DNA of 8,239 nucleotides from Polyangiaceae bacterium (GTDB lineage Bacteria; Myxococcota; Polyangia; Polyangiales; Polyangiaceae). Shown here one piece after another: positions 1 through 6,756 of this stretch; the stretch's first letter is position 1; every line of letters begins with the position of its first letter. The translations under genes and the position numbers were made by a program. The DNA is taken from NCBI GenBank assembly GCA_025936205.1, contig JAICTU010000420.1:1-8239 (forward strand). The letters are read 5' to 3'. The notes below the pieces were generated by a model that was not told the DNA's origin, did no database searches, and saw nothing but the letters and a program-made list of their open reading frames with translations.

Positions 1-20
1 ATTTTTATTGGGCGCGAGCT

Positions 21-719
21 TCAATCGCCATGACGTCGCGATCGGGTCGCTGCCGGTCCGGCGGCCGCGGGCTCTGCTTCGGCTGCTTCGGCTGCTTCGC
101 GCTCTTGCGCGTTCCGCGGGCGTTTGCCGTCGTCGCTGACGCGAAAGCGCTCGGATTCGCTCAAGCCACGGATCGTGCGCGCCGCTGCGGAAAGCAGCGA
201 CGACACGCCTTCTTGCACCGCGGCCTCGAACTCCTTTGCGCCGTCTCGAGCGCCGGCTGCGCCTTCACGCCGAGCCGCGGCGCGCATGCGCCGCTGCGCT
301 CGCCGCTGCTCGCGCTCCAGCTCACGCTCCGCCCGACGGGTGAGCGAGCGCTGATCGGGCGCCAGCTGTGCGATGCCGATGGCTGCCAGAATCACGCCCC
401 AGATGATCAGCGGATATTGGAACCAATAGGCGCCACCGTCGGCGCGATCGACGAAGAAGATGCCGGCGTTCACCACCAGATAGATCAGCAGGTGCCGCAG
501 AAATGCCGTGCGCCGGCGGCGCCGGATCAGCGCGGCGCGCTCGGAGATGCGCTGATCTTCACCCACTTGCTGCGCGGCGGCTTCGATCGCCTCGCCGGGA
601 ATGCCGACCTCACGGGCCGCGGCCACCAGATCATCATGGCTGATGCCGTCTGCAGGCTGAACGGCGAGGGCCCGACGCAGGATCTCGTCCGCTTCTCGAC
701 GCGTGTAGGTCTTGCTCAC
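21..719 (-). CDS. 2TM-domain membrane protein
   Basis: I recognise the 2TM-domain architecture; the function is unknown. From the GTG at 719 the protein has 232 residues. Residues about 4-52 form a helical N-terminal region (motif YTRREADEILRRAL, then a second segment around GISHDDLVAAAREVGI) of a kind often placed before 2TM domains. An Arg-rich segment (RRRRR, about 66-70) precedes two hydrophobic helices at about 73-90 and 99-118, so both ends are probably cytoplasmic. A highly charged Arg/Glu helix follows (about 127-152), then an amphipathic segment and a low-complexity Ala/Glu/Arg tail. The start is uncertain. GTG 719 gives the conserved MSKTYT-like start but has no clear ribosome-binding site. 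GTG 737 has GGGGTGG seven bases upstream, and ATG 806 would add 29 residues that look unlike the family. The gene is divergent from the sensor kinase at 1134; no functional link is shown. Confidence 0.75.
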   Translation of the reverse strand: MSKTYTRREADEILRRALAVQPADGISHDDLVAAAREVGIPGEAIEAAAQQVGEDQRISERAALIRRRRRTAFLRHLLIYLVVNAGIFFVDRADGGAYWFQYPLIIWGVILAAIGIAQLAPDQRSLTRRAERELEREQRRAQRRMRAAARREGAAGARDGAKEFEAAVQEGVSSLLSAAARTIRGLSESERFRVSDDGKRPRNAQEREAAEAAEAEPAAAGPAATRSRRHGD

Positions 720-883
720 CCCCAGGAGTATGCCCACTGAAATGCCACCCCGCCAGGGCACCTGGCCCGCTGAACTCACGCGCGTTTGCGCCGTCTGAAC
801 GGCCATGGGGATCGTACCTGGGGCAGAAATTCCGCGTCGGGCAGCGAGCTGGGGGCTCGCCGGCCAGGCCGCGTTCGGCCTGT

Positions 884-1122
884 GGGGTTGCGGCTCGGGC
901 TCCGGACATCGAGGCGCGGCTGCTGATCCCGACGACCCGCAAGGGGCCGGTTACCACGCCTCGAGCAGCAGCGACGCCAGCTTGCCGCCGATGGGCCTGC
1001 GCCTGCGCATGAAGCAGAGCTACGACCGCTCGAGCTTCTCGAACGAAGCGCGCGTCGTGTGCGACGGCCTGAAGCACTACGGTCTGATCGTCGTCGATAG
1101 CGGTCCGATCGAGACTTACTGA
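884..1122 (+). pseudogene. Frameshifted C-terminal remnant of an uncharacterised secreted-protein family
   Basis: The reading frame at about 953-1122 gives HASSSSDASLPPMGLRLRMK followed by a segment containing NEARVVCDGLKHYGLIV. This strongly resembles the C-terminal module of an uncharacterised family in myxobacteria and actinobacteria (pattern: ASSxxDPxxPPMGxRxRLKASxDISGF, QARVILxALKxYGxIxADNG). Immediately upstream, frame 905-946 gives DIEARLLIPTTRKG, matching the preceding strand of the same module, but in another frame. A one-base shift around 944-952 therefore breaks the gene. The N-terminal part is absent, and the C-terminus stops at ETY where the family continues with a W/F-Y-x-x-G segment. 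The open frame with an ATG at 805 has no family-like N-terminus and is not an intact gene. Positions 720-883, between the 2TM gene and this remnant, show nothing recognisable. The family match is from memory of its pattern. Confidence 0.55.
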
Positions 1123-1124
1123 GC

Positions 1125-1128
1125 GGAG
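1125..1128 (+). promoter_or_regulatory. Shine-Dalgarno site of the sensor kinase
   Basis: GGAG lies 5 nt upstream of GTG 1134 and supports this GTG as the kinase start. It lies just after the TGA (1120-1122) that closes the upstream gene remnant. Confidence 0.6.
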
Positions 1129-1133
1129 ACCCC

Positions 1134-3794
1134 GTGCTAAAGAGCATTCCCATCCGTCTGAAGTTGATGCTGCTGGCCGGCGTCCCGGTGTTTGGCGCGC
1201 TGGTGCTCGCCATCCTCATTGCACGCGACGCCCGGCGCGCGGCCGAGAGCGCGGCGGCGCTGGGCTCGATCGAAGACCTGGCCAACCTGGCGGCGAAGAT
1301 GACCGGCCTGGTGCACACGCTGCAGCTCGAGCGCAGCTCGCTGACGCTGGAGACGGGCAACGCGCTGCCCAACGCCGACGAGTTGCGCGACGAATTCGCG
1401 CACACGGATGAAGCCCGGCACGACCTCGATCGCTTCCTGGCGGCGCGCAGCGTGGCGGCATTGCCCGCCGGTCTCGCGCACCACCTCTCGCAAGCGCAGC
1501 AGGCGCTGAGCGGAATCGACCTGGTGCGCTCCGGCGCGCTCGCGCAAAAGCGCGGCTTGATCGATACGCTCAATTACTACGAGTCGACCAACCATGAGCT
1601 GATCGCCGCCACGGCGGCCCTCGAGCAGTTGACCGACGACGGCCAGATGATGCGCGCGATCTCCGCGCTCGTGAACCTGGTGGAGGTGAAAGAACGCGCC
1701 AGTCAGGAGCACGCGGTGCTCAACCACGTGTTCAAGCAGAAGCAGTTCCCCGCGGGCGCCTACAAGGAGCTCGTCACCCTGCTCACCGAAGAAGACGCCT
1801 ACTCCAGCGTGCTGGAGGTGAACGCCAGCGAAGAGGTCGGCAAGCGCTTTGCGGCGATCCGCGCCCAGGCTGGCGTGGCCCGCGCCCTGGCCATGCGCAA
1901 GATGGCCCTGGAGACGCTCGATGACGAGCTGACGGTGGACGCGCGCGAGTGGGATCGAGTGCAATCCGGCAACGTCCTCGAGCTGCGCGATCTCGGCCTC
2001 GAGCTGCTGGCAGCGGTGAAGCTCGCTGCCGTGACCAAAGCGGGTGACGCTCAGCGCTCGGTGCGCCTGTCCTACGGTCTGGTCGGCGGCGTGATCCTGG
2101 TGTCGGCCTGCCTGGCGCTGATCGTGGGGCGCGGCCTGGCGCTGTCGATCGGCAACCTGGCGACGGCCGCCGGCAAGCTACGCCGCGAGAACGACTTCAG
2201 CGTCCGCGCGCTCAAGACCAGCGACGACGAGCTGGGCGCGCTCACCGATGCCTTCAACGAAATGCTCCAGGGGCTCCAGGAGCGCGACCATGAGCTGGAC
2301 CAGCACCGCGAAAACCTGGAGCAGCTCGTGCAACAGCGCACTCTCGCCCTCGAGCGCCGCAACGCCGCGATGCGCCTCGTGCTCGACAACGTCGATCAGG
2401 GCCTCGCCACCATCCAGCTCGACGGCAAGCTCGCGCCCGAACGCTCGCGCATCTTCGACGAGTGGTTCGCTGCCCCGGCCGAGAGCGCCGCCTTCAGCGA
2501 GGTGCTGTCGAAGAAGCAGCAGCGCCTGCAGATGGAGTTTCAGCTCGGCTGGGAACAGCTGGTGGAAGGCTTCATGCCGCACGAGCTGGCGATCGACCAG
2601 CTGCCGAAGCAGGTGGAGGCCCAGGGCCGCAGCTACCGCCTCAGCTACAAGCCCATCCAGGAGCAGAATGAGCTCAGCGGCGTGCTGCTGGTCGCGAGCG
2701 ACATCAGCGCCGAGCTGGAGCACCAGAAGCGCGAGGCGGAGCAGCGCGAGATCCTCGGCATCGTCGAGCGCATCACCCGCGACCGCACGGGCTTCATCGA
2801 GTTCTTCGACGAGTGCGCGGGCCAGGTGGCGAGCCTCACCCAGGGAGAGCTGCCGCCGCCGGCGGTCGCCCTGCGCACGCTACACACCATCAAGGGCAAC
2901 TGCGGCTCCTACGGCGCCCAGTCCCTGGCGCGCATCGCGCACGAGCTCGAGACCCAGTTCGCGGAGACGGGCCAGCCCCCGACCGTGGACCAACTCCAGC
3001 CGCTCGCGGCCGCGTGGCGCGCCTTCCAGGAGCGCGTGCGGCCTCTGCTGGGCTCCGACGAACAGCGGATCGAGATCGCCGAGCCCGAGCTCGAAGACCT
3101 GATCACGGCCGCCGGCAACGCGACCCGCTCGGCGCTCATGGAGCTGCTGCAGCGCCTCCGCCACCAGCGCGCCAGCACGCGCCTGCAGCGCCTGGCGGAC
3201 CAAGCTCGCGACCTCGCCAACCGCCTCGGCAAGGGCCCGCTCGACGTCGAGCTCTCCGTCGACCACGACCTGCGCCTGCCCACCGATACCTGGTCGCCCT
3301 TCTGGTCCAACTTCATCCACCTGATCCGCAACTCCCTCGACCACGGCATCGAATCCGCGGGCGAGCGGCTCGAGCGCGGCAAGCCGGAGCGAAGCAAGCT
3401 CCGCCTCGCTGCCAGCATGGACAGCGAATGCCTGTGCATCGAAATCCAGGACGACGGCCGCGGCATCCACTGGGACCGGATCCGTGAAAAGGCCCAGGAA
3501 CGCGGCTTGCCCCACGAGACCCGAGCCGACCTGATCGAAGCCCTGTTCAGCGACGGCGTCAGCACCGCCGAGCTCATCACGGACACCTCGGGCCGCGGCG
3601 TGGGCATGGCGGCCGTGCGCGACGCCGCCCAGGCGCTCGGCGGCAACATCGAGATCGACTCCAGCGAAGGCGTCGGGACCACCATCCGCTTCGAGTTCCC
3701 GGTCGCCGCCGCGCGCTCCGTCCGCTACCCGGGCAGCAGCATCCGCCCGAGCCAGCGCCCGCCGGCGCACAGCGGCCACAGCGTCTCGGGCTGA
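1134..3794 (+). CDS. NIT-domain CheA-like sensor histidine kinase (NIT-HAMP-PAS-like-HPt-HATPase)
   Basis: This is an 886-residue membrane sensor kinase starting at GTG. Domains in order: TM1 about 11-30; a helical periplasmic NIT (nitrate/nitrite-sensing type) domain about 40-300, with the hallmark LVHTLQLERSSL at 59-70; TM2 about 312-332; HAMP about 333-386; coiled coil about 381-412; a PAS-like region about 413-525 (VLDNVDQGL); a second short coiled segment; an HPt domain with phosphoacceptor candidate His584 in LHTIKGNCG; then a CheA P4-like ATPase. ATPase motifs are the N box HLIRNSLDHG (Asn733), G1 DDGRGI (773-778) and G2 TSGRGVGM (818-825). By family logic, ATP is used to phosphorylate the HPt histidine, which then passes phosphate to a separate response regulator. 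No HisKA domain, CheW-like P5 domain or receiver domain is present, and no response regulator is encoded in the window. The ligand is inferred only from the NIT family; nitrate binding is not proven by sequence. The protein ends in a Pro/Arg/Ser-rich tail. Confidence 0.9.
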   Translation: MLKSIPIRLKLMLLAGVPVFGALVLAILIARDARRAAESAAALGSIEDLANLAAKMTGLVHTLQLERSSLTLETGNALPNADELRDEFAHTDEARHDLDRFLAARSVAALPAGLAHHLSQAQQALSGIDLVRSGALAQKRGLIDTLNYYESTNHELIAATAALEQLTDDGQMMRAISALVNLVEVKERASQEHAVLNHVFKQKQFPAGAYKELVTLLTEEDAYSSVLEVNASEEVGKRFAAIRAQAGVARALAMRKMALETLDDELTVDAREWDRVQSGNVLELRDLGLELLAAVKLAAVTKAGDAQRSVRLSYGLVGGVILVSACLALIVGRGLALSIGNLATAAGKLRRENDFSVRALKTSDDELGALTDAFNEMLQGLQERDHELDQHRENLEQLVQQRTLALERRNAAMRLVLDNVDQGLATIQLDGKLAPERSRIFDEWFAAPAESAAFSEVLSKKQQRLQMEFQLGWEQLVEGFMPHELAIDQLPKQVEAQGRSYRLSYKPIQEQNELSGVLLVASDISAELEHQKREAEQREILGIVERITRDRTGFIEFFDECAGQVASLTQGELPPPAVALRTLHTIKGNCGSYGAQSLARIAHELETQFAETGQPPTVDQLQPLAAAWRAFQERVRPLLGSDEQRIEIAEPELEDLITAAGNATRSALMELLQRLRHQRASTRLQRLADQARDLANRLGKGPLDVELSVDHDLRLPTDTWSPFWSNFIHLIRNSLDHGIESAGERLERGKPERSKLRLAASMDSECLCIEIQDDGRGIHWDRIREKAQERGLPHETRADLIEALFSDGVSTAELITDTSGRGVGMAAVRDAAQALGGNIEIDSSEGVGTTIRFEFPVAAARSVRYPGSSIRPSQRPPAHSGHSVSG

Positions 3795-3808
3795 TCCGGA
3801 ACACACCG

Positions 3809-3834
3809 ATCCGAGCTCGAGAGTGGGCTCGGAT
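3809..3834 (+). terminator. GC-rich dyad downstream of the sensor kinase
   Basis: Perfect 8-bp arms ATCCGAGC (3809-3816) and GCTCGGAT (3827-3834) enclose a 10-nt loop, beginning 14 bp after the kinase stop codon. The position fits a transcription terminator or 3'-end stabiliser. No T-run follows, so an intrinsic terminator is not certain. Confidence 0.4.
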
Positions 3835-4346
3835 TCAGGCAACACTGCCGCCCACCAGCATGCGCCCACTGCCCCCGGCGAGCGTCCCGCCGATGCGCCC
3901 CGCTTTGCAGCCTTGCACAGCTCAGGCTTCGCCGTCTGGCCCAAGACCTGAAGCGCTTGCCGCCCGAAAGCCATGGCTGACCCGCGCTGCGCGGATGCCT
4001 GCGCGGCCATCTGCTACGCGCAGAGAATTCTGGCGCACCTCGCCCTGCCGCGTGGAAACGAGTGCAGCGAAGCGGGACGACGCAACAGTTCCCGAATGAG
4101 CTTCAGTGCTGCGTCACGGGTCAACTCGTGCAGCGACGGTCGCCGATTCGCTGCTGAGCGGCGGCGTTGGCGTTGATGTAGTGTTTGCGGTCACCCGCGC
4201 CGGTGCGCTGTGGACGCCAAGAAACGCTTCCACACGCCGCGCGCCGGGGCGGCTCGAGCTGTGCGGACGGAGTGGCCCGTTTTGCGAGCGCCGCCTGTCG
4301 AGGTTAAACCGAGAGCTGTACGCACTTTGCACTCGGACACCTCCTC
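3835..4346. other. About 510 bp without a convincing gene
   Basis: Short open frames occur on both strands, but none has a recognisable domain, a good ribosome-binding site or convincing composition. The only suggestive piece is on the minus strand. An open frame from about 4190 down to a TAG at 4014-4016 (about 58 codons, no ATG) contains RRPSLHELTRDAALKLIREL, which reads like real protein and could be a gene relic. Weak promoter-like hexamers for the next gene, TTGCGA (4282-4287) and TTAAAC (4304-4309, 16-bp spacer), are seen but not firm. Confidence 0.4.
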
Positions 4347-5021
4347 ATGACCCGATCTGGCTCGGCCGGCAGCGACTCCGGCAGTCCACGGCGCTCGGAT
4401 AGCGCGCAACCCACCACCCTCACCGAGCGCTTGCTCGACGTGATGATCGATCTGGACGGCGTGCGCGCCGCCTTCATCGTGAACGACTTCGGCGAACTGC
4501 TCGCCGTGCGTTTCTCACCGGCGTTTCCTCGCAGCAGCGGCCTGTTCGCGGCGGCGATCGAAGCTGCCGCGGGCCTGCGCGCCGCCGCGAGCTCCGGGCT
4601 GGAGCCGCCCACGGCGCTGGTGCACTTCGCGCTGGGACGCCTGTACGCGCGCCGCTTTCGGCGATCGCACCTGTGCGTGTGGGCGACGCGCCCGCTCCCG
4701 CCGCGCTCGCTGGAGTTGAGCTCGCGTCTGGTCACCGCCAGCTTGCCTCCGGATCGGCGCATGGAGGCAGCCAGCGCGCCCCGCTGGGACCAGGACGATC
4801 AGCGCCCCACCGAACCCTGGCTACGGCCCAGCGCTGGCACGCACGCGCCGGAGCCCGACCTGTCCTTGCGCGCGCCGCGCGTGCCGCGCGAGTGGGCCGA
4901 CACCGAGCGCGATGTCCCGGCGTTCACGGAGCCGGTGCGCGCGCGGGACGCCACTGCCAGCGGCATCCGCAACATCGCTCCCGAGCCGCGGCAGCACGCG
5001 CAGCGCCGCCGCGGCCGCTGA
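4347..5021 (+). CDS. Probable roadblock/LC7-domain protein with disordered tail
   Basis: The protein has 224 residues. Residues about 24-131 look like a roadblock/LC7 (MglB-type) fold. A helix (LTERLLDVMIDLDGV) leads into a strand and turn (RAAFIVNDFGELLAVRF), then a long Ala-rich helix (about 65-83), then strands (TALVHFALGRLYARRF, SHLCVWA). The residues after about 135 are rich in Pro, Arg, Glu and Ala, with few hydrophobics, and are probably disordered. Roadblock proteins usually act as dimeric partners or GTPase-activating proteins for small Ras-like GTPases, but no GTPase gene is in this window. ATG 4347 is the only reasonable start: the frame is closed upstream by TAA at 4305-4307, and a later start would cut the first helix. 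No Shine-Dalgarno precedes it (ACACCTCCTC), suggesting weak or unusual initiation. The gene converges on the LysR gene, with 23 bp between stop codons. The fold assignment is by pattern and is moderate. Confidence 0.6.
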   Translation: MTRSGSAGSDSGSPRRSDSAQPTTLTERLLDVMIDLDGVRAAFIVNDFGELLAVRFSPAFPRSSGLFAAAIEAAAGLRAAASSGLEPPTALVHFALGRLYARRFRRSHLCVWATRPLPPRSLELSSRLVTASLPPDRRMEAASAPRWDQDDQRPTEPWLRPSAGTHAPEPDLSLRAPRVPREWADTERDVPAFTEPVRARDATASGIRNIAPEPRQHAQRRRGR

Positions 5022-5056
5022 GGCGCCTGCAGGCGGCCGCTGGCTCACGAGAGCCA
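5011..5056. terminator. Tandem hairpins between convergent genes
   Basis: The self-complementary octamer GCGGCCGC occurs at 5011-5018 and 5033-5040, so the two copies can form an 8-bp stem around a 14-nt loop. The inner palindrome GCCTGCAGGC is at 5025-5034. A second hairpin, TGGCTC-ACGA-GAGCCA, covers 5041-5056. Together they straddle both stop codons and suit a bidirectional transcription end. No T-runs are present, so the role is inferred from position and symmetry. Confidence 0.4.
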
Positions 5057-5980
5057 GGGCACTTCGCCGGTGCGACTCTGCATGTGATCGACAAACGCGC
5101 GGATGCGGGGCGCGAGGTGGCGGCTGCGCATCCAGAGCAGGTGCAGGTGCAAGGGCGGAGGTGACCAGCGCGGCAGCACCCGTTTCATCACGCCCTGTTG
5201 CACGTAGGGGTGGGACGAATGCGACGGCAAGAGCGCGATGCCGGCGTGGCCCAGGATCAGGCCGATGATCGTCAAGGTCTCGTTGCTGGTCAGGGCTGGA
5301 GTGAACTCGACGAGCTCCTCCTGCCCGCTCGCGCTGCGCAGCACCCAGCGCCGCGCGAAGGGCCCATCCGGCGCTGACAGACAGCGGTGCGCCGCGAGCT
5401 CCGCGATCGTGCGCGGCTCGCCCTGTGCATCCAGATAACCACGGCTCGCGAACAGCCCGCCGGTGACGCGCCCGAGCGGCCGCGCCACGACATGATCGAC
5501 TGACGGCAAGAGGTGGGCGTCGAAGCCCACGGGTGAGAACTGGAAGACCAGATCCATGCCTTCTTCCAGCAGCGCCACGCCGCTCTGGTTGATGCGCACC
5601 GCTCGGAGATCCACCTGCACATTCGGATGCTGGCTCGCAAAGCCGGCCACCAGCGAGATCAGACCAGGAGACGCGCTGGCCTCGACCGGCATCGCGACCG
5701 AGAGCTTCCCGCTCGGCCCCGAGCTGAGATCCATGAGGCTTTCTTCAACACCTCGCAGCTCGCGGAGCGAAACCGCGCAGCGCTCCGACAGCGCGCGGCC
5801 ATGATCTGTGAGTGAGAGCCTGCGCCCCCGGCGTGACAGCAGCGCGAAGCCGAGCTCGGCCTCCAGACTCTCGATGCGCCGGCTCACCGTAGATTTAGGC
5901 AGATCCAGCGCGCGCGCCGCGGCCGCGAGGCTCCCGAGCTCCGCCACGCAAACGAAGGTCTCCAGGTTGATCAGGTGCAC
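5045..5980 (-). CDS. LysR-family transcriptional regulator (CrgA-like group)
   Basis: From GTG 5980 the protein has 311 residues, the usual LysR length. The N-terminal winged HTH covers about 4-62: LETFVCVAELGSLAAAARAL, then LPKSTVSRRIESLEAELG as recognition and linker helices. It continues with a substrate-binding-like effector domain from about residue 90 (GKLSVAMPVEA, then GLFASRGYLDAQGEP). The HTH wording, with PKSTVSRRI, is typical of the CrgA-like subgroup. LysR proteins bind DNA as dimers or tetramers and usually regulate a divergent neighbour plus themselves. Here the neighbour is the hemerythrin-like gene at 6094, and a perfect palindrome lies between the two starts. An upstream ATG at 6079 would add 33 residues unlike the family and run through that palindrome, so it is rejected. 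The effector is unknown. The ribosome-binding site before GTG 5980 is weak. Confidence 0.88.
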   Translation of the reverse strand: MHLINLETFVCVAELGSLAAAARALDLPKSTVSRRIESLEAELGFALLSRRGRRLSLTDHGRALSERCAVSLRELRGVEESLMDLSSGPSGKLSVAMPVEASASPGLISLVAGFASQHPNVQVDLRAVRINQSGVALLEEGMDLVFQFSPVGFDAHLLPSVDHVVARPLGRVTGGLFASRGYLDAQGEPRTIAELAAHRCLSAPDGPFARRWVLRSASGQEELVEFTPALTSNETLTIIGLILGHAGIALLPSHSSHPYVQQGVMKRVLPRWSPPPLHLHLLWMRSRHLAPRIRAFVDHMQSRTGEVPWLS

Positions 5981-6000
5981 GAAAACAAGCCTGGCAGCAG

Positions 6001-6018
6001 AGTTGCGAAAACGCAACT
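6001..6018. promoter_or_regulatory. Candidate LysR operator palindrome
   Basis: AGTTGCG-AAAA-CGCAACT is a perfect 7-bp dyad with a 4-nt centre. It lies 20 bp upstream of the LysR GTG and 75 bp upstream of the hemerythrin ATG. It contains the T-N11-A pattern typical of LysR boxes, and its position suits both autoregulation and control of the divergent gene. Binding by this LysR protein is inferred. Confidence 0.6.
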
Positions 6019-6056
6019 GCAGGTCCGGTTCAGGATCCCTGGACCCAGCAGCCCAG

Positions 6057-6077
6057 GTTCCTAGACTTACCAGGAAC
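6057..6077. promoter_or_regulatory. Secondary dyad near the hemerythrin promoter
   Basis: GTTCCT (6057-6062) and AGGAAC (6072-6077) form 6-bp arms around 9 nt, just upstream of the hemerythrin ribosome-binding site. It could be an activation-type second regulator site or overlap the promoter or 5' leader. The nearest promoter-like hexamers, TGGACC (6040-6045) and TAGACT (6062-6067), are weak. Confidence 0.3.
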
Positions 6078-6080
6078 AAC

Positions 6081-6085
6081 AGGAG
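6081..6085 (+). promoter_or_regulatory. Shine-Dalgarno site of the hemerythrin-like gene
   Basis: AGGAG lies 8 nt upstream of ATG 6094, a well-placed ribosome-binding site that fixes this start. Confidence 0.75.
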
Positions 6086-6093
6086 TCGAATCG

Positions 6094-6747
6094 ATGGATA
6101 GCCACACCCGTCTCGTGACCCCCGTGCCCGCGCTGCAATCGCTGCGGCGTGACCACCAGGTGCTGGCGCTGTTCGCCGACGTGCTCGACGCTTACCTCGG
6201 TACTCTCGTCAGCGAGGGAGAACGGCTCAGCGGTGGAAAGCTGGTGCCCGGCGACTTCACACTCCTGGTGCAGGTCTGGCGCAGCTTCGGTGATCAGCGG
6301 CACTTCGAAAAGGAGGAGCAGATCGTCACGCCGCTCCTGGTGCGCTCCGGGCTGGATTTTGACCTCGCAGTGCTGGTGGAGGAGCGGCGCGCGCGCGAGC
6401 AGCTGCGCTATTTGATCTCCGTGCTGGAGCACGCGACGCATCGCGAGCTGCAATGGAGCGGCTTCGAGCGCAGCGCCATCTGCGCCTCGGCGCGCGCGCT
6501 GACGGCGATCCATCGCCGCTGCACGGAGGAGCAGGAGCGCGAGCTGTTCCCCGAGATCATCACGCTCGATCCCGACGTGCTGGCCACGCTCAACCGACAG
6601 CTGCTCCGCTTCGACGCGGCGGACGATGCGCGCCGAGAGCTGGACACGGCGGCACTGGGGCGGGAATTGGCGGCGCGCTACGGAGCGGTAACGCCCGCGG
6701 CCGCCGCCCCTAACGAGCGGCGAGCCGCCGCGGGCACGGGTGCGTGA
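6094..6747 (+). CDS. Hemerythrin-like (HHE cation-binding) domain protein
   Basis: The protein has 217 residues. Helices about 12-155 fit a hemerythrin HHE four-helix bundle. Candidate metal ligands are His21 (LRRDHQ), His70 with Glu74 (RHFEKEEQIVTPLL), and His140 with Glu145 (AIHRRCTEEQERELFPEI). These match the usual H, HxxxE and HxxxE...FP signatures. The third-helix motif, normally EHxxxR, reads EERRAR (96-101), so the usual histidine appears to be replaced by arginine. Family members bind a di-iron site for O2 or NO sensing, storage or repair. With one ligand missing, the centre here may be altered or mononuclear. The C-terminus (about 196-217) is an Ala/Gly/Arg-rich tail. The gene is divergent from the LysR gene, its probable regulator, and converges on rtcB with 9 bp between stop codons. 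No signal peptide is seen, so it is probably cytoplasmic. Confidence 0.8.
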   Translation: MDSHTRLVTPVPALQSLRRDHQVLALFADVLDAYLGTLVSEGERLSGGKLVPGDFTLLVQVWRSFGDQRHFEKEEQIVTPLLVRSGLDFDLAVLVEERRAREQLRYLISVLEHATHRELQWSGFERSAICASARALTAIHRRCTEEQERELFPEIITLDPDVLATLNRQLLRFDAADDARRELDTAALGRELAARYGAVTPAAAAPNERRAAAGTGA

Positions 6748-6756
6748 CCGGGGTCG

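Noticed and set aside
805..1122. Intact 105-residue gene starting at ATG 805
   Set aside because: Only its second half resembles a protein family, the preceding family segment is in another frame, and there is no ribosome-binding site.
2880..4010. 376-codon open frame on the minus strand
   Set aside because: It mirrors the conserved HPt and ATPase domains of the sensor kinase and shows no domain of its own.
5981..6079. LysR start at ATG 6079
   Set aside because: It would add 33 residues that do not fit the family and place the operator palindrome inside the gene; GTG 5980 gives the normal LysR N-terminus.
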